A stretch of DNA of 36,902 nucleotides from assembly GCA_963660385.1 (NCBI GenBank), contig CAVKWQ010000010.1, forward strand, positions 1-36,902. The letters are read 5' to 3'. A program made the translations under genes and the position numbers. This document shows, piece after piece, positions 1-8,596 of this stretch (position 1 is its first letter; the number at the start of each line of letters is the position of its first letter). This DNA comes from Avelusimicrobium sp963660385. GTDB lineage: Bacteria; Elusimicrobiota; Elusimicrobia; Elusimicrobiales; Elusimicrobiaceae. The notes under the pieces were generated by a model. That model was not told the origin of the DNA and did not search any database. It saw nothing but the letters and a program-made list of their open reading frames with translations.

Positions 1-30
1 CTCGTTTCAGGACCTACTGCTTGGGTCGTT
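1..30 (+). repeat. Truncated copy of dispersed TTTCAGGACCTAC repeat
   Basis: The window opens inside an intergenic repeat. Its bases CTCGTTTCAGGACCTAC recur almost exactly at 24479-24495, where the complete unit starts with the inverted arm GTCCTGAA. The left arm of this copy lies outside the window. No function is assigned. Confidence 0.6.
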
Positions 31-63
31 GGTCATTTATAAAAATAAAGGCCTTTGCTATTT

Positions 64-92
64 GTCATCCCGGGCGTGGACCCGGGATCCAG
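64..92. repeat. REP-like palindrome (GTCATCCCGGG type)
   Basis: Arms ATCCCGGG (67-74) and CCCGGGAT (81-88) surround a 6-base loop and follow the leader GTC. The same GTCATCCC layout with different arm bases appears in the spacers near 15.8 kb and 24.4 kb. Compensatory arm changes between copies suggest that the hairpin itself is kept. It lies in the 250-bp gene-free stretch downstream of gyrA. Confidence 0.6.
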
Positions 93-195
93 TCTGTTTA
101 TTAGAAAAAACCTTATTTTATTCTGGGTTTCCTCTCGTATGCGGGCCCCATAATAACCACAAACATTACACAATACAAAGACTCCTTTACCACGC

Positions 196-233
196 AAAAA
201 CCCCGGCAGGCTTATAACACCACCGGGGTTTTT
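196..233 (-). terminator. Rho-independent terminator of the gyrA transcript
   Basis: An 11-bp perfect stem (AAAAACCCCGG at 196-206, CCGGGGTTTTT at 223-233) has runs of A on the left and T on the right, so it can work in both directions. It lies 20 bases past the gyrA stop. The rest of 1-252 holds only the repeats listed separately. A 62-codon open frame at 29-217 runs through them and is not credible. Confidence 0.85.
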
Positions 234-252
234 AATCTAATCCGTTAGCGGC

Positions 253-2766
253 TTATTTTTCGTCCGATTCGGCTTCTTCCTCGTCTTTGACGACGGGAGC
301 GATACGGGCAATTTTGTCGCCTTCGTCCATTTTGGCCAGCGTAACCCCTTGGGAGTTGCGGCTGACGGAACGGATATCGGCACAGCGGACGCGGATGGTC
401 ATACCCTTTTCGGTTACAATCATCAAGTCTTTCGTTTCGTCCACCAGTTTAATGCCCACTACCGAGCCGTTGCGCGCGCTGGTTTTAATGGTAATTACAC
501 CCATACCGCCGCGGTTCTGGCGTTTGTATTCGCTAAATTCCGTGCGTTTACCAAAACCGTTTTCGCAGACGGAGAGCACATCGGGCTGCGGTTCGTCGTT
601 GGGGGCCTGTTCCATACCCACCACTACGTCGCCGGCGCCTAAGTTAATGGCGCGCACACCCTTGGCCGGGCGGCCCATACAGCGCACTTGGTTTTCGTCA
701 AAGCGGATGGATTTGCCGTTCTTGGTGGCAATCAAAATATCCGATTTGCCGTGCGTGGTCTGTACGCCGACGAGCACGTCGCCTTCTTCCAAGCCGATAG
801 CAATAATGCCGGAGCGGCGGATGTTGGCAAATTCGCCCAAGGCCACACGCTTAATGGTGCCCAAGCGGGTGCACATCGTCAGGTACGTATTTTCGCAATG
901 TTCTTTGTCAAACGTTTCAATGGCGGTAGCGGCGGTTACTTTTTCCTCGCCCGTCAGTTGCAACAGGTTGACAATCGCCTTACCCTTGGACATACGGTTG
1001 CCTTCGGGAATTTCAAAGGCGCGCAACGCAAATACGCGGCCGCGGTTGGTGAACAGCAAAATAGTAGAGTGAGAAGACGTTACAAACAAGTGTTCCATAA
1101 AGTCTTCCTCTTTCGTCTTGCTGCCGATAATGCCCTTTCCGCCGCGGTTCTGGCTCTTGTATGTAGAGAGCGGGATGCGTTTGGCGTAGCCGTCGTTGGA
1201 AATGGTGATGACTACATCTTCCTTCTCAATCAAATCTTCCATAGAGAAGTCCGTCATATCCGGGCCGATTTCGGTGCGGCGCGGGTCGTTGTAGTCTTTC
1301 TTTAACTGCGTAAGTTCTTCTACGATGATATCCAAAATGCGTTGCGGGTTGCCCAAAATATCCTGCAATTCCGCAATCAGTTTGAGCAAGTCCTTGCGTT
1401 CGTTTTCAATCGCGAGCGCGGACAGTTGAGTCAACTGGTGTAAGCGCATATCCAAAATGGCCTGCGCCTGCACTTCGGACAAGTTAAAGCGCTGCATTAA
1501 CGTAAATTTGGCTTCGGTCGGGTCCTTGGCTTTGCGGATAATGGCGACGACTTCGTCCATATTGGCAATAGCCACGAGTAACCCGTTCAAAACGTGTTCA
1601 CGTCTTTGCGCTTTATTCAAATCAAATTTCGTGCGGTTGGTAATAACTTCTTGGCGGTGCTTTACATAGGCCTTCATTACTTCTTTAAGAGACAGCACGC
1701 GCGGGCGGCCGTCCACAATCGCCAACATATTCACCGGGAAGGAGGTTTGCAACTGGGTATGCTTAAAGAGGTGGTTTAACACCACTTGGGCGTTGCCGTC
1801 GCGTTTTACTTCAATTACCAGGCGCATACCGCGTCTGTCCGACTCGTCGCGGATATCGGAAATATCGGTAACCTTTTTATCACGTACGAGGGCGACAATG
1901 CTCTCAATAAGCGCGGTTTTGTTTACCTGATACGGGATAGCGGTTACGATAATGGCTTCGCGGCCGTTTTTGCGCTCTTCAATTTCGGTGCTGGCCTGCA
2001 CTTTTACACTGCCGTGGCCCGTTTCAAAGTATTCGTAAATACCCTTCGTACCGCGGATGATAGCACCCGTGGGGAAATCCGGCCCCTTGATAATCTTCAT
2101 CATTTCCTTGGTGGAAATGTCGGGGTTGTGGATGTAAGCAATAATACCGTCGCAGACTTCGCCCAAGTTGTGCGTAGGAATATTGGTAGCCATACCTACG
2201 GCGATACCGGCGGAACCGTTTACGAGCAAGGCCGGGAGTTTGGCCGGCAAGACAGAGGGTTCCATTAAGGAGCCGTCGTAGTTGGGAATCATTTTAACGG
2301 TGTCTTTGTCCAAGTCGCCCAGCATTTCTTCGGAAATACGCTGCAAGCGGCACTCGGTGTAACGCATAGCGGCGGCGGAGTCGCCGTCAATGGAACCGAA
2401 GTTGCCCTGACCGTCAATCAAAGGTTTGCGCAAGGAAAAGTCCTGCACCATACGCACGAGCGTATCATATACGGCGGTGTCGCCGTGCGGGTGATATTTA
2501 CCGAGCACATCACCCACTACACGGGCGGATTTCTTATAGGCCTTATTGTATTTGAGGCCCATTTCGTTCATAGAGTATAACACACGGCGGTGTACCGGCT
2601 TCAAACCGTCGCGCACATCGGGCAACGCGCGGCCTACGATTACGCTCATAGCGTAATCAATGTAGTAAGAACGCATTTCGCCCGCGATATCGCGCTGCTG
2701 AATATTGCCGAACAAGTCCACATTGGTATTTTGGGCTTGGGGCTGGTTGTTCATTTCTTCGCTCAT
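253..2766 (-). CDS. gyrA: DNA gyrase subunit A
   Basis: This is the 837-residue breakage-reunion subunit of DNA gyrase, which with GyrB introduces negative supercoils into DNA. The catalytic tyrosine is Tyr136, in the motif AAMRYTE. The quinolone-determining segment GDTAVYD has Thr97 at the place of E. coli Ser83, which is the wild-type state in several bacteria. The GyrA box at residues 539-545 reads QNRGGKG, close to the consensus that separates gyrase from topoisomerase IV. It is followed by the beta-pinwheel domain and an acidic tail. AGGAG lies about 11 bases before the ATG. It follows gyrB by 55 bases on the same strand and ends at the terminator at 196-233. Several long antisense frames inside it are shadows of biased codon use. 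Confidence 0.98.
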   Translation of the reverse strand: MSEEMNNQPQAQNTNVDLFGNIQQRDIAGEMRSYYIDYAMSVIVGRALPDVRDGLKPVHRRVLYSMNEMGLKYNKAYKKSARVVGDVLGKYHPHGDTAVYDTLVRMVQDFSLRKPLIDGQGNFGSIDGDSAAAMRYTECRLQRISEEMLGDLDKDTVKMIPNYDGSLMEPSVLPAKLPALLVNGSAGIAVGMATNIPTHNLGEVCDGIIAYIHNPDISTKEMMKIIKGPDFPTGAIIRGTKGIYEYFETGHGSVKVQASTEIEERKNGREAIIVTAIPYQVNKTALIESIVALVRDKKVTDISDIRDESDRRGMRLVIEVKRDGNAQVVLNHLFKHTQLQTSFPVNMLAIVDGRPRVLSLKEVMKAYVKHRQEVITNRTKFDLNKAQRREHVLNGLLVAIANMDEVVAIIRKAKDPTEAKFTLMQRFNLSEVQAQAILDMRLHQLTQLSALAIENERKDLLKLIAELQDILGNPQRILDIIVEELTQLKKDYNDPRRTEIGPDMTDFSMEDLIEKEDVVITISNDGYAKRIPLSTYKSQNRGGKGIIGSKTKEEDFMEHLFVTSSHSTILLFTNRGRVFALRAFEIPEGNRMSKGKAIVNLLQLTGEEKVTAATAIETFDKEHCENTYLTMCTRLGTIKRVALGEFANIRRSGIIAIGLEEGDVLVGVQTTHGKSDILIATKNGKSIRFDENQVRCMGRPAKGVRAINLGAGDVVVGMEQAPNDEPQPDVLSVCENGFGKRTEFSEYKRQNRGGMGVITIKTSARNGSVVGIKLVDETKDLMIVTEKGMTIRVRCADIRSVSRNSQGVTLAKMDEGDKIARIAPVVKDEEEAESDEK

Positions 2767-2821
2767 TTAAAAATATCTCCTGTTACGGATTAAATCTGTG
2801 GGGCGTTAAACGCCCCGAATA

Positions 2822-5296
2822 TTAAATATCCAAGTTCTTTACTTCCAAGGCGTGCGATTGGATGAAGTCGCGGCGCGGCTCCACCTTGTCGCCCATCAAC
2901 ATTGTAAACGCCTGTTCGGTATCGGCGGCGTCGTTGATTTTTACCTGGATAAGTTTGCGTTTGGCCGGGTCCATAGTGGTTTCCCACAACTGTTCGGGGT
3001 TCATTTCACCCAAACCTTTGTAGCGCTGAATCGTAGCGCCGGAGGAAGCGGCTTCCTTTACCGCGTGCAAGAGTTCCGCCAAACTATATACCAAGGCGTC
3101 AGTCTTGCCGTTGTTTACTTTAAACAGCGGATTGATACGTTCTTTTTCGTTTTCAATCACCGGGTATTGGGCAAACGTAAAGCCGAAGACTTCCATTTTC
3201 TTTTCGTCGGCTAACAATTTGCCGAACTCAAAGAGGCTCTGGTGTTCCGGCACGAGCGAATCGTTGCTGACGGTGGCAATATCCACGCCGTCGGCGGCTA
3301 ATTCGTCGCGTTTTTCCTGCATATACTGTTCCTCGTATTCGCGGTATTCCTGTTCCGTATAGAAATAGCGGAAACCGCCGCTTCTTAACGGGATGCGGTA
3401 CACCGGCACTTTGCCTTCGGCGAGGAACGCCATAAAATCGGAAAGCGTAATATTTTTAACTTCCAGTTTGCCCAAGGTGTCTTCCACATCGCGCAGAATT
3501 TTGAGCAAATCGCGCAACTGGTCGCCGGATAGGGCTTCCTGCTTCTTCATATCCGTAACCGTAACGGTGGCAAGGCCTTCCTTCATCAGCCATTGCTGCA
3601 TTTGGTCTTCGGTTTGCAGGTACTGTTCCACTTTGCCCTTTTTCACCTTGTACAAAGGCGGCTGGGCCAAATAGACGTGGCCGTTTTCAATAAGCGGCTT
3701 TAACTGGCGGTAGAAGAACGTCAAAAGCAAGGTAGAAATGTGCTGTCCGTCCACATCAGCATCAGCCATTAAAATAATTTTGTGATAGCGGAGTTTGGCA
3801 ATATCAAAACCTCCCTCCCCTTCGCCTACGCCCGTACCGACGGCGGCGATTAAGTCGCGCACGGTATCGCTGGACAAAATCTTCACCAGCGGGGCTTTTT
3901 CCACGTTGATAATTTTACCGCGAAGCGGCAAAATGGCCTGGAAAACGCGGTCGCGCCCTTGTTTGGCGGAACCACCGGCGGAGTCCCCTTCTACGAGGAA
4001 AAGTTCGCACTTGGCGGAATCTTTTTCTTGGCAGTCAGCCAGTTTACCCGGCAGTCCGCCCCCCTCCAAGGCACCTTTGCGGCGGGTTAAATCACGCGCC
4101 TTTCTGGCGGCTTCACGCGCCACAGCGGCGCCGACGCATTTTTCGCAAATGGCACGGGCCGTTTTGGGGTTCTCTTCAAAGAACGTAGAAAGCGTATCGG
4201 TTACTACGGAGCGGACAATACCTTCCACTTCCGAGTTGCCCAACTTGGTTTTGGTCTGCCCTTCAAACTGCGGGTGCGGAATTTTAACGGACAAAACAGC
4301 CGTCAAACCTTCTTTAATATCGTCCCCGCCCACAGAAATATCTTTATGTTTGGAAAGGTTGTTATTTTTGATGTATTCGTTAATCAAACGCGTAAGCGAA
4401 GAGCGGAAACCGCTTAAATGCGTACCGCCTTCCACGGTGTGAATATTGTTGACGAACGAAAACACGTTTTCGGAATAACTTTCGTTGTACTGGATAGCAA
4501 AGGAAATATAGTTATCCCCGATTTCTTTGGTTAAATAAATCGGTTCCGGGTTAATAACCGTTTTGTTGGTATTTAAATACTTAACAAATTGGGAAATTCC
4601 CCCCTCGTAATGGAAGGTAACGGTTTGGTTATCCTCTTTGCGTTCATCGGTGTAAATAATTTTGATGCCCGCGTTTAAGAACGCGAGTTCGCGCAAGCGG
4701 TTGCCGATGGTTTCATAGGAAAAGGCCACATCGCCGAAGATTTCTTTATCGGCGTGGAAGGTAACCTTGGTACCGTGTTCATCGGTATCGCCGATAACTT
4801 TAACCGGTTCGGCGGGTTTACCGCGGTGGTAGCACTGGTAGTGGATATGCCCGTTACGGCGGACTTCCACTTCCATTGTTTCAGACAAAGCGTTTACGCA
4901 GGACACACCCACGCCGTGCAAACCGCCGGACACTTTATAAGCGCCGCTGTCAAACTTACCGCCCGCGTGGAGGACGGTCATTACCACTTCCAGCGCGGAT
5001 TTATTGCGCAGTTTGGCGTCCTTGGCGTTCTTCATCAGGTCCACGGGGATACCGCGCCCGTCGTCCTGAATAGAGCAGGTCATATCATCTTTAATCGTAA
5101 CGGTGATGGTAGTGGCCCCGCCGGCTAAAATTTCGTCCACAGAGTTATCCACCACTTCGTACACCAAGTGGTGAAGCCCGGGAAGCCCCGTAGAGCCAAT
5201 GTACATAGCCGGACGTTTGCGGACCGCTTCCAATCCCTCTAAAACGGTAATTTTGGAAGAATCGTAATCCTTCTCTTTCTGTTCTTCAGTTGTCAT
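2822..5296 (-). CDS. gyrB: DNA gyrase subunit B
   Basis: This is the 824-residue ATPase and TOPRIM subunit of gyrase. The GHKL ATPase motifs are clear: Glu47 and Asn51 in YEVVDNSVDE, the DDGRGIPV motif at 78-85, and the GGLHGVGVS lid. The TOPRIM acidic residues are Glu436 in LVEGDSAGG and Asp512/514/516 in ADADVDG. The terminal signature is QRYKGLGEM. A long stretch after residue 550, between YLAQPPLYKVKKGK and the QRYKGLGEM motif, corresponds to the TOPRIM insert of longer Gram-negative GyrBs, and the length is close to the 804 residues of E. coli. It is preceded by AGGAG and starts 30 bases after the DUF721 gene, in the dnaA-to-gyrA run. Confidence 0.98.
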   Translation of the reverse strand: MTTEEQKEKDYDSSKITVLEGLEAVRKRPAMYIGSTGLPGLHHLVYEVVDNSVDEILAGGATTITVTIKDDMTCSIQDDGRGIPVDLMKNAKDAKLRNKSALEVVMTVLHAGGKFDSGAYKVSGGLHGVGVSCVNALSETMEVEVRRNGHIHYQCYHRGKPAEPVKVIGDTDEHGTKVTFHADKEIFGDVAFSYETIGNRLRELAFLNAGIKIIYTDERKEDNQTVTFHYEGGISQFVKYLNTNKTVINPEPIYLTKEIGDNYISFAIQYNESYSENVFSFVNNIHTVEGGTHLSGFRSSLTRLINEYIKNNNLSKHKDISVGGDDIKEGLTAVLSVKIPHPQFEGQTKTKLGNSEVEGIVRSVVTDTLSTFFEENPKTARAICEKCVGAAVAREAARKARDLTRRKGALEGGGLPGKLADCQEKDSAKCELFLVEGDSAGGSAKQGRDRVFQAILPLRGKIINVEKAPLVKILSSDTVRDLIAAVGTGVGEGEGGFDIAKLRYHKIILMADADVDGQHISTLLLTFFYRQLKPLIENGHVYLAQPPLYKVKKGKVEQYLQTEDQMQQWLMKEGLATVTVTDMKKQEALSGDQLRDLLKILRDVEDTLGKLEVKNITLSDFMAFLAEGKVPVYRIPLRSGGFRYFYTEQEYREYEEQYMQEKRDELAADGVDIATVSNDSLVPEHQSLFEFGKLLADEKKMEVFGFTFAQYPVIENEKERINPLFKVNNGKTDALVYSLAELLHAVKEAASSGATIQRYKGLGEMNPEQLWETTMDPAKRKLIQVKINDAADTEQAFTMLMGDKVEPRRDFIQSHALEVKNLDI

Positions 5297-5326
5297 TTAC
5301 AACTCCTTAATGTAAATACGGCAAAT

Positions 5327-5623
5327 CTATTGTATTTCTATCTTTCCGATCCACGGCTGTTCAAAATGTTTGTTCAGTTCTTTGATTAACTGCTGGCGGC
5401 GGGCGATTAATTCGTTCTTCGCCACCGAAATTTTGACCTGCACATAGAGCGTATCGTCTTTAACGGCCTTTAATACCCAAAATTTGGCTTTATTTCCAAT
5501 GAGTTGGTTCCATACGTGGTCCAGTATCATAAGCCTGTTTAAACGGCGGTTTAGGCCGTTAAAACGGTTTTCCAGTTCCGCGCTGGAACGCCACTCTTTT
5601 TTGGGGTTTTGGCCGAACTTCAT
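5327..5623 (-). CDS. DUF721 / DciA-like protein
   Basis: This 98-residue protein matches the pattern of the DUF721 (DciA) family: a basic N-terminal part, a VWNQLIG segment, then DTLYVQVKISVAKNEL and a closing helix rich in Leu and Lys. In bacteria that lack DnaC, DciA proteins help load the replicative helicase DnaB; that role is known for the family and only inferred here. Its ATG overlaps the dnaN stop by one base (TAATG), so its translation is probably coupled to the clamp gene. The family often sits beside recF and gyrB near dnaA, but here recF is absent and this gene directly follows dnaN. The assignment rests on motif pattern and position, not on an alignment. Confidence 0.75.
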   Translation of the reverse strand: MKFGQNPKKEWRSSAELENRFNGLNRRLNRLMILDHVWNQLIGNKAKFWVLKAVKDDTLYVQVKISVAKNELIARRQQLIKELNKHFEQPWIGKIEIQ

Positions 5624-6732
5624 TAAGCGCGCACCGGCATAATGACGTATTTAAACATCGTATCGCCCACCGGTTCCACCAGTACGGGCTGGGAGGCGTT
5701 TACAAACGAAAAAGAAACCTTTTCCGTAGCGATGTTTTTCAGTACGTCAATAATGTAATCCGGGTTAAAGGCCACATCAAAGGCTTCCTGCGTGTATTCT
5801 ACGGGCAATTCGTCCGTAAAATCCATCTTTTGGGAGTTGGCGGAAATCGTCAAATTGTTGTTTTCCAATTTAAACTTAACGAGCGCGCCAAATTCCCCGA
5901 TACAAAGTTTCGCACGGCGGGTGGAAGCCAATAAATCCTTGGTAAATACTTCAAACCCAAGGTTCTTTTTGGTAGGAATTACTTGGTTGTAATTCGGGAA
6001 GTTGCCTTCAATCAAGCGGGAAATAAAGGTGGTTTCCTTCATCATAAAACTGACTTGGTTGGAAGCCACATTTACTTCAATCATATCATCCTTGCCCGGT
6101 TTGGCAATAGTGATATAGCGGCAGACTTCGTTCAAAATCTTGGTGGGAATAATAATTTTAAATTCGTTGCTGCCCGGCAAAGATGCGTGCGAGGCCACAG
6201 CCAAGCGGCCGCCGTCGGTGGCGACGACTTCAAATTTTTCAGGCGTATTGTTCCACAAAAGGCCGTTTAAAATATAGCGGGTTTCCTGCGTGGAAGCGGA
6301 GAAGGCGGTTTTGACCACCATATCCTGCAATTCCAAGGGAGACAAAGAAACGCTGTTCGTGCGTTCCACCTCGGGGATAGCCGGGTATTCGGACTTGGGG
6401 GTACCGATTACCCAAAATTTACTCTTGCCGGATTTGATATGAAATTTATTGTTTTCGTCGGTGTACAAGTTGATTTCTTTATCATCGGGTAAGTTTTTGA
6501 TAATTTCCGAAAATTCCTTTATCGGTACGGTAATACTGCCCTCTTCTTCCACTTCGGCATTTACATAGTGGATAGTGGCCATTTCCATATCGGTACGGAC
6601 CAACTTTAACTTTCCGGCTTGCGCCTCAATCAAAAAGTTATGCAGGATAGGCAGCGTGGTTCTGGATGAAACACCCGAAGAAACAATCTGTATGCCTTCC
6701 AAAAAGGTTGATTTAGTAATATTTATTTTCAT
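5623..6732 (-). CDS. dnaN: DNA polymerase III beta subunit (sliding clamp)
   Basis: This is the 369-residue ring-shaped clamp that tethers the replicative polymerase to DNA. The N-terminus with SRTTLPILHNFLIEA and the C-terminus YVIMPVRA are diagnostic of the family, and the length is standard. On the coding strand a TATAAT hexamer (plus-strand 6745-6750) lies only 12 bases before the ATG with no clear Shine-Dalgarno, so the gene may have its own promoter with a very short leader besides read-through from dnaA. The 171-base gap to dnaA holds the DnaA-box cluster. The stop overlaps the start of the DUF721 gene. Confidence 0.97.
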   Translation of the reverse strand: MKINITKSTFLEGIQIVSSGVSSRTTLPILHNFLIEAQAGKLKLVRTDMEMATIHYVNAEVEEEGSITVPIKEFSEIIKNLPDDKEINLYTDENNKFHIKSGKSKFWVIGTPKSEYPAIPEVERTNSVSLSPLELQDMVVKTAFSASTQETRYILNGLLWNNTPEKFEVVATDGGRLAVASHASLPGSNEFKIIIPTKILNEVCRYITIAKPGKDDMIEVNVASNQVSFMMKETTFISRLIEGNFPNYNQVIPTKKNLGFEVFTKDLLASTRRAKLCIGEFGALVKFKLENNNLTISANSQKMDFTDELPVEYTQEAFDVAFNPDYIIDVLKNIATEKVSFSFVNASQPVLVEPVGDTMFKYVIMPVRA

Positions 6733-6916
6733 ATCTTAATCTCTATTATATGTCCTGTTGATTGCGTGGATAATGTGATTTTACCTATACAACTGTTGGG
6801 GTTTAATTGTGTATAACCCGGTTTTTTTATCCACATCATCCACCGCAAAAAATTTTATTAGCCGTTTTTTAAACTTATTCCCAAGTTATCCACCGGTTAT
6901 ATACTACTTATCCACA
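6733..6916. other. oriC: Candidate chromosomal replication origin (oriC)
   Basis: The dnaN-dnaA gap holds a cluster of sites close to the DnaA box TTATCCACA: 6765-6773 (minus, TTATCCACG), 6808-6816 (minus, TTATACACA), 6827-6835 (plus, perfect), 6886-6894 (plus, TTATCCACC) and 6908-6916 (plus, perfect). A weak TCATCCACC lies at 6836-6844. An A+T-rich tract at 6846-6880 could be the unwinding element. Five close matches in under 160 bases next to dnaA is a typical bacterial origin. The last box lies inside the final dnaA codons. Strand composition supports this indirectly: genes run leftward to its left, and a plus-strand run starts just beyond dnaA. Confidence 0.8.
6745..6750 (-). promoter_or_regulatory. 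Candidate dnaN -10 box
   Basis: TATAAT on the minus strand, 12 bases upstream of the dnaN ATG. No convincing -35 and no Shine-Dalgarno are visible. If used, the leader would be about 5-6 bases. It lies within the oriC candidate, next to the DnaA box at 6765-6773. Confidence 0.45.
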
Positions 6917-8286
6917 GCCTTAATATCCAAAATAATTTGGTTTATTTCGGCCGCAAAAAACGGGTCCGTCTCTATTTTTTCTTTTACCAAGTCGCGCGCG
7001 TGGACCACGGTGCTGTGGTCGCGGTTAAATTCCCGGCCGATTTCCGGCAGGGATAAATCCGTCAGTTCCGTGGTTAAAAACATTGCTATCTGGCGCGGCC
7101 ACGCAATAGACTGCGTTTTGCGCTTGGAATTAAAATCTTCCATTTTAATATTAAAATGCTTGCCTACGATTTTTTTAATCGTATTGACGTTAATGGACAA
7201 ATCGTTGTCGCTTACCAAAATATCGGCCAGTAATTCCTTGGCAATGGATATCGTAGGCGTTACGCCGTGCATCCCGCAATAGGCCACCAACCGGAAGAGG
7301 GAGCCCTCTAATTCGCGGATATTGGTCTGTACGCCTTCGGCGATAAAGGCCAACACGTCGTCGCCGATGTCAAAGTTAATGCTGTCCCTCTTTTGGCGCA
7401 AAATAGCAATACGCGTTTCCAAATTGGGGCGTTTTACCTCTACGCAAATACCCGACAGCAAGCGCGAGGACAAACGTTCGTCCAGTTCCAACTGTTGGGG
7501 CGTTCTATCGGAAGAGAGTACAATTTGTTTATGGCTTTCAAACAGCGCGTTAAAGGTGTAAAAGAACTCCACCTCACTGGCGGATTTTCCGGCTACAAAC
7601 TGGATATCGTCCATTAAAAAACAATCCAAGGAGCGGTATTTCTTGCGGAAACTTTCCGAGGCTTTATTCTGTAAGGCCTCAATGTATTCGCTCACAAATT
7701 CCTCGCCGGACATATATAAAACTTTGGCGTCCGGATTTTCTTTTAAAATCTGGTTGCCAATGGCGTGGAGTAAGTGGGTTTTACCAAGCCCCGGGGAAGA
7801 ATAAATCACCAGCGGGTTATTTTCGCGGTTGCCCAGTTTATGAACCACGGCTTCGGCCGCCTTGTAAGCAAAGCGGTTGGAGGGGGATTCAATAAAGTTA
7901 TCAAACATATAGGCGGAATTTAACCGCGAGGGAAAAGGATTTCTTTTAACCGCCGGGGCCGCCTGCACAGAGGCCGCCAAAACGGGCGCGGCGGAAAGAA
8001 CATCCTGCGCGGTTTGCACCGTCGGGGTAGGCTGTTGGGCGGAAACTTCGTAAACGACGTTAATTTCCGCGCCTAAATGTTTTAAAAAAGCGTCCTTTAT
8101 AATATGTTCGTAACGCTCGCGAATTGTTTTACCCCAAAATTGGTTGGGCAAGGAAATCGTAAGCGCATTGCCCGCGTAGGCAAACTGCGCCGGGCGGAGC
8201 CACATATCGTAAGTATCCTTACCTATAATATTTTCTATATCTTGAAAAACGGGAATTAATTGGGGTGTGTCCTGAAAGTTATCCAC
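6904..8286 (-). CDS. dnaA: Chromosomal replication initiator DnaA
   Basis: This is the AAA+ initiator that binds DnaA boxes and opens the origin. I place the start at the GTG at 8286, giving 460 residues. The open frame continues 60 codons upstream, but that part does not resemble DnaA, and a good promoter (8318-8346) would start the mRNA inside it. From this start, domain I begins with DNFQDTPQLIPVFQ. A variable Ala/Pro/Gln linker lies at about 82-118. Walker A is SSPGLGKT (163-170), Walker B is MDD (225-227), and the DNA-binding signature NRDHSTVVHA is at 421-430. GGTGG lies about 7 bases before the GTG. Perfect DnaA boxes overlap both the first codons (8279-8287) and the last codons (6908-6916). 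Confidence 0.96.
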   Translation of the reverse strand: MDNFQDTPQLIPVFQDIENIIGKDTYDMWLRPAQFAYAGNALTISLPNQFWGKTIRERYEHIIKDAFLKHLGAEINVVYEVSAQQPTPTVQTAQDVLSAAPVLAASVQAAPAVKRNPFPSRLNSAYMFDNFIESPSNRFAYKAAEAVVHKLGNRENNPLVIYSSPGLGKTHLLHAIGNQILKENPDAKVLYMSGEEFVSEYIEALQNKASESFRKKYRSLDCFLMDDIQFVAGKSASEVEFFYTFNALFESHKQIVLSSDRTPQQLELDERLSSRLLSGICVEVKRPNLETRIAILRQKRDSINFDIGDDVLAFIAEGVQTNIRELEGSLFRLVAYCGMHGVTPTISIAKELLADILVSDNDLSINVNTIKKIVGKHFNIKMEDFNSKRKTQSIAWPRQIAMFLTTELTDLSLPEIGREFNRDHSTVVHARDLVKEKIETDPFFAAEINQIILDIKAVDK

Positions 8287-8287
8287 A
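8279..8287 (+). promoter_or_regulatory. Perfect DnaA box over the dnaA start codon
   Basis: TTATCCACA on the plus strand. Read on the coding strand it supplies the GTG start and the next two codons (TGTGGATAA). DnaA bound here could block its own translation start region or promoter clearance, since the predicted transcription start is only about 25 bases upstream. Confidence 0.75.
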
Positions 8288-8317
8288 GTAAAGCCACCAT
8301 AAAATAATATATTCTTT

Positions 8318-8346
8318 ATAATACCACTTATTACGGGCTCCGTCAA
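8318..8346 (-). promoter_or_regulatory. dnaA promoter (sigma-70 type, extended -10)
   Basis: On the minus strand, TTGACG (8341-8346) is followed by a 17-base spacer and TATTAT (8318-8323), with TGG directly before the hexamer as in extended -10 promoters. This is the best sigma-70-type match noted in the window. The predicted start near 8311 gives a leader of about 25 bases to the GTG at 8286. Confidence 0.75.
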
Positions 8347-8551
8347 ATAAAAAATGTTTAAAACGGTTACTAATGGGGTTAAAATGCAAAATAAACCGCT
8401 TTTTGAAATTTTGGCTATATTTCTATTAAAACATATAAAAAGTGTTAAAAACGCGGTTTTTGCCAAAAAATACTATTTTTAAATAAACTAATCCCTTTTT
8501 ATACTTGTGCGGATAAGGAACCTTTGTTATGATGCAAAAAAGCGGGAAATA

Positions 8552-8560
8552 TGATATAGT
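8552..8560 (+). promoter_or_regulatory. Extended -10 promoter of the oxygen-defence operon
   Basis: TGATATAGT gives an extended -10 (TGN before TATAGT at 8555-8560) with no good -35. The predicted start near 8567 leaves a leader of about 30 bases carrying AAGGA (8583-8587), 9 bases before the tpx ATG. Confidence 0.5.
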
Positions 8561-8596
8561 ATTAATAGGAATAATTATTAATAAGGAACTTGTACG

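Larger units (their letters stand above)
8287..8596. other. Divergent A+T-rich spacer between dnaA and tpx
   Basis: This 310-base gap carries the dnaA promoter on the minus strand and the extended -10 of tpx on the plus strand. It is clearly richer in A+T than the coding sequence around it, with runs such as those at 8347-8365 and 8455-8490. One near-match to a DnaA box (TTATCCGCA, minus strand, 8508-8516) is present, so the gap could be a second part of a split origin. No credible gene is seen. Confidence 0.5.

Noticed and set aside
29..217. 62-codon plus-strand open frame at the window start
   Set aside because: It runs through a REP palindrome and half of the gyrA terminator, and has no ribosome site or recognisable domain.
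287..1072. Long plus-strand frame (261 codons) opposite gyrA, and similar ones opposite gyrB and dnaN
   Set aside because: They lie antisense to well-conserved genes, lack ribosome sites, and are explained by G/C-biased third positions.
8287..8466. Sixty-residue N-terminal extension of dnaA
   Set aside because: The added residues do not resemble DnaA domain I, and the dnaA promoter at 8318-8346 lies inside the extension.
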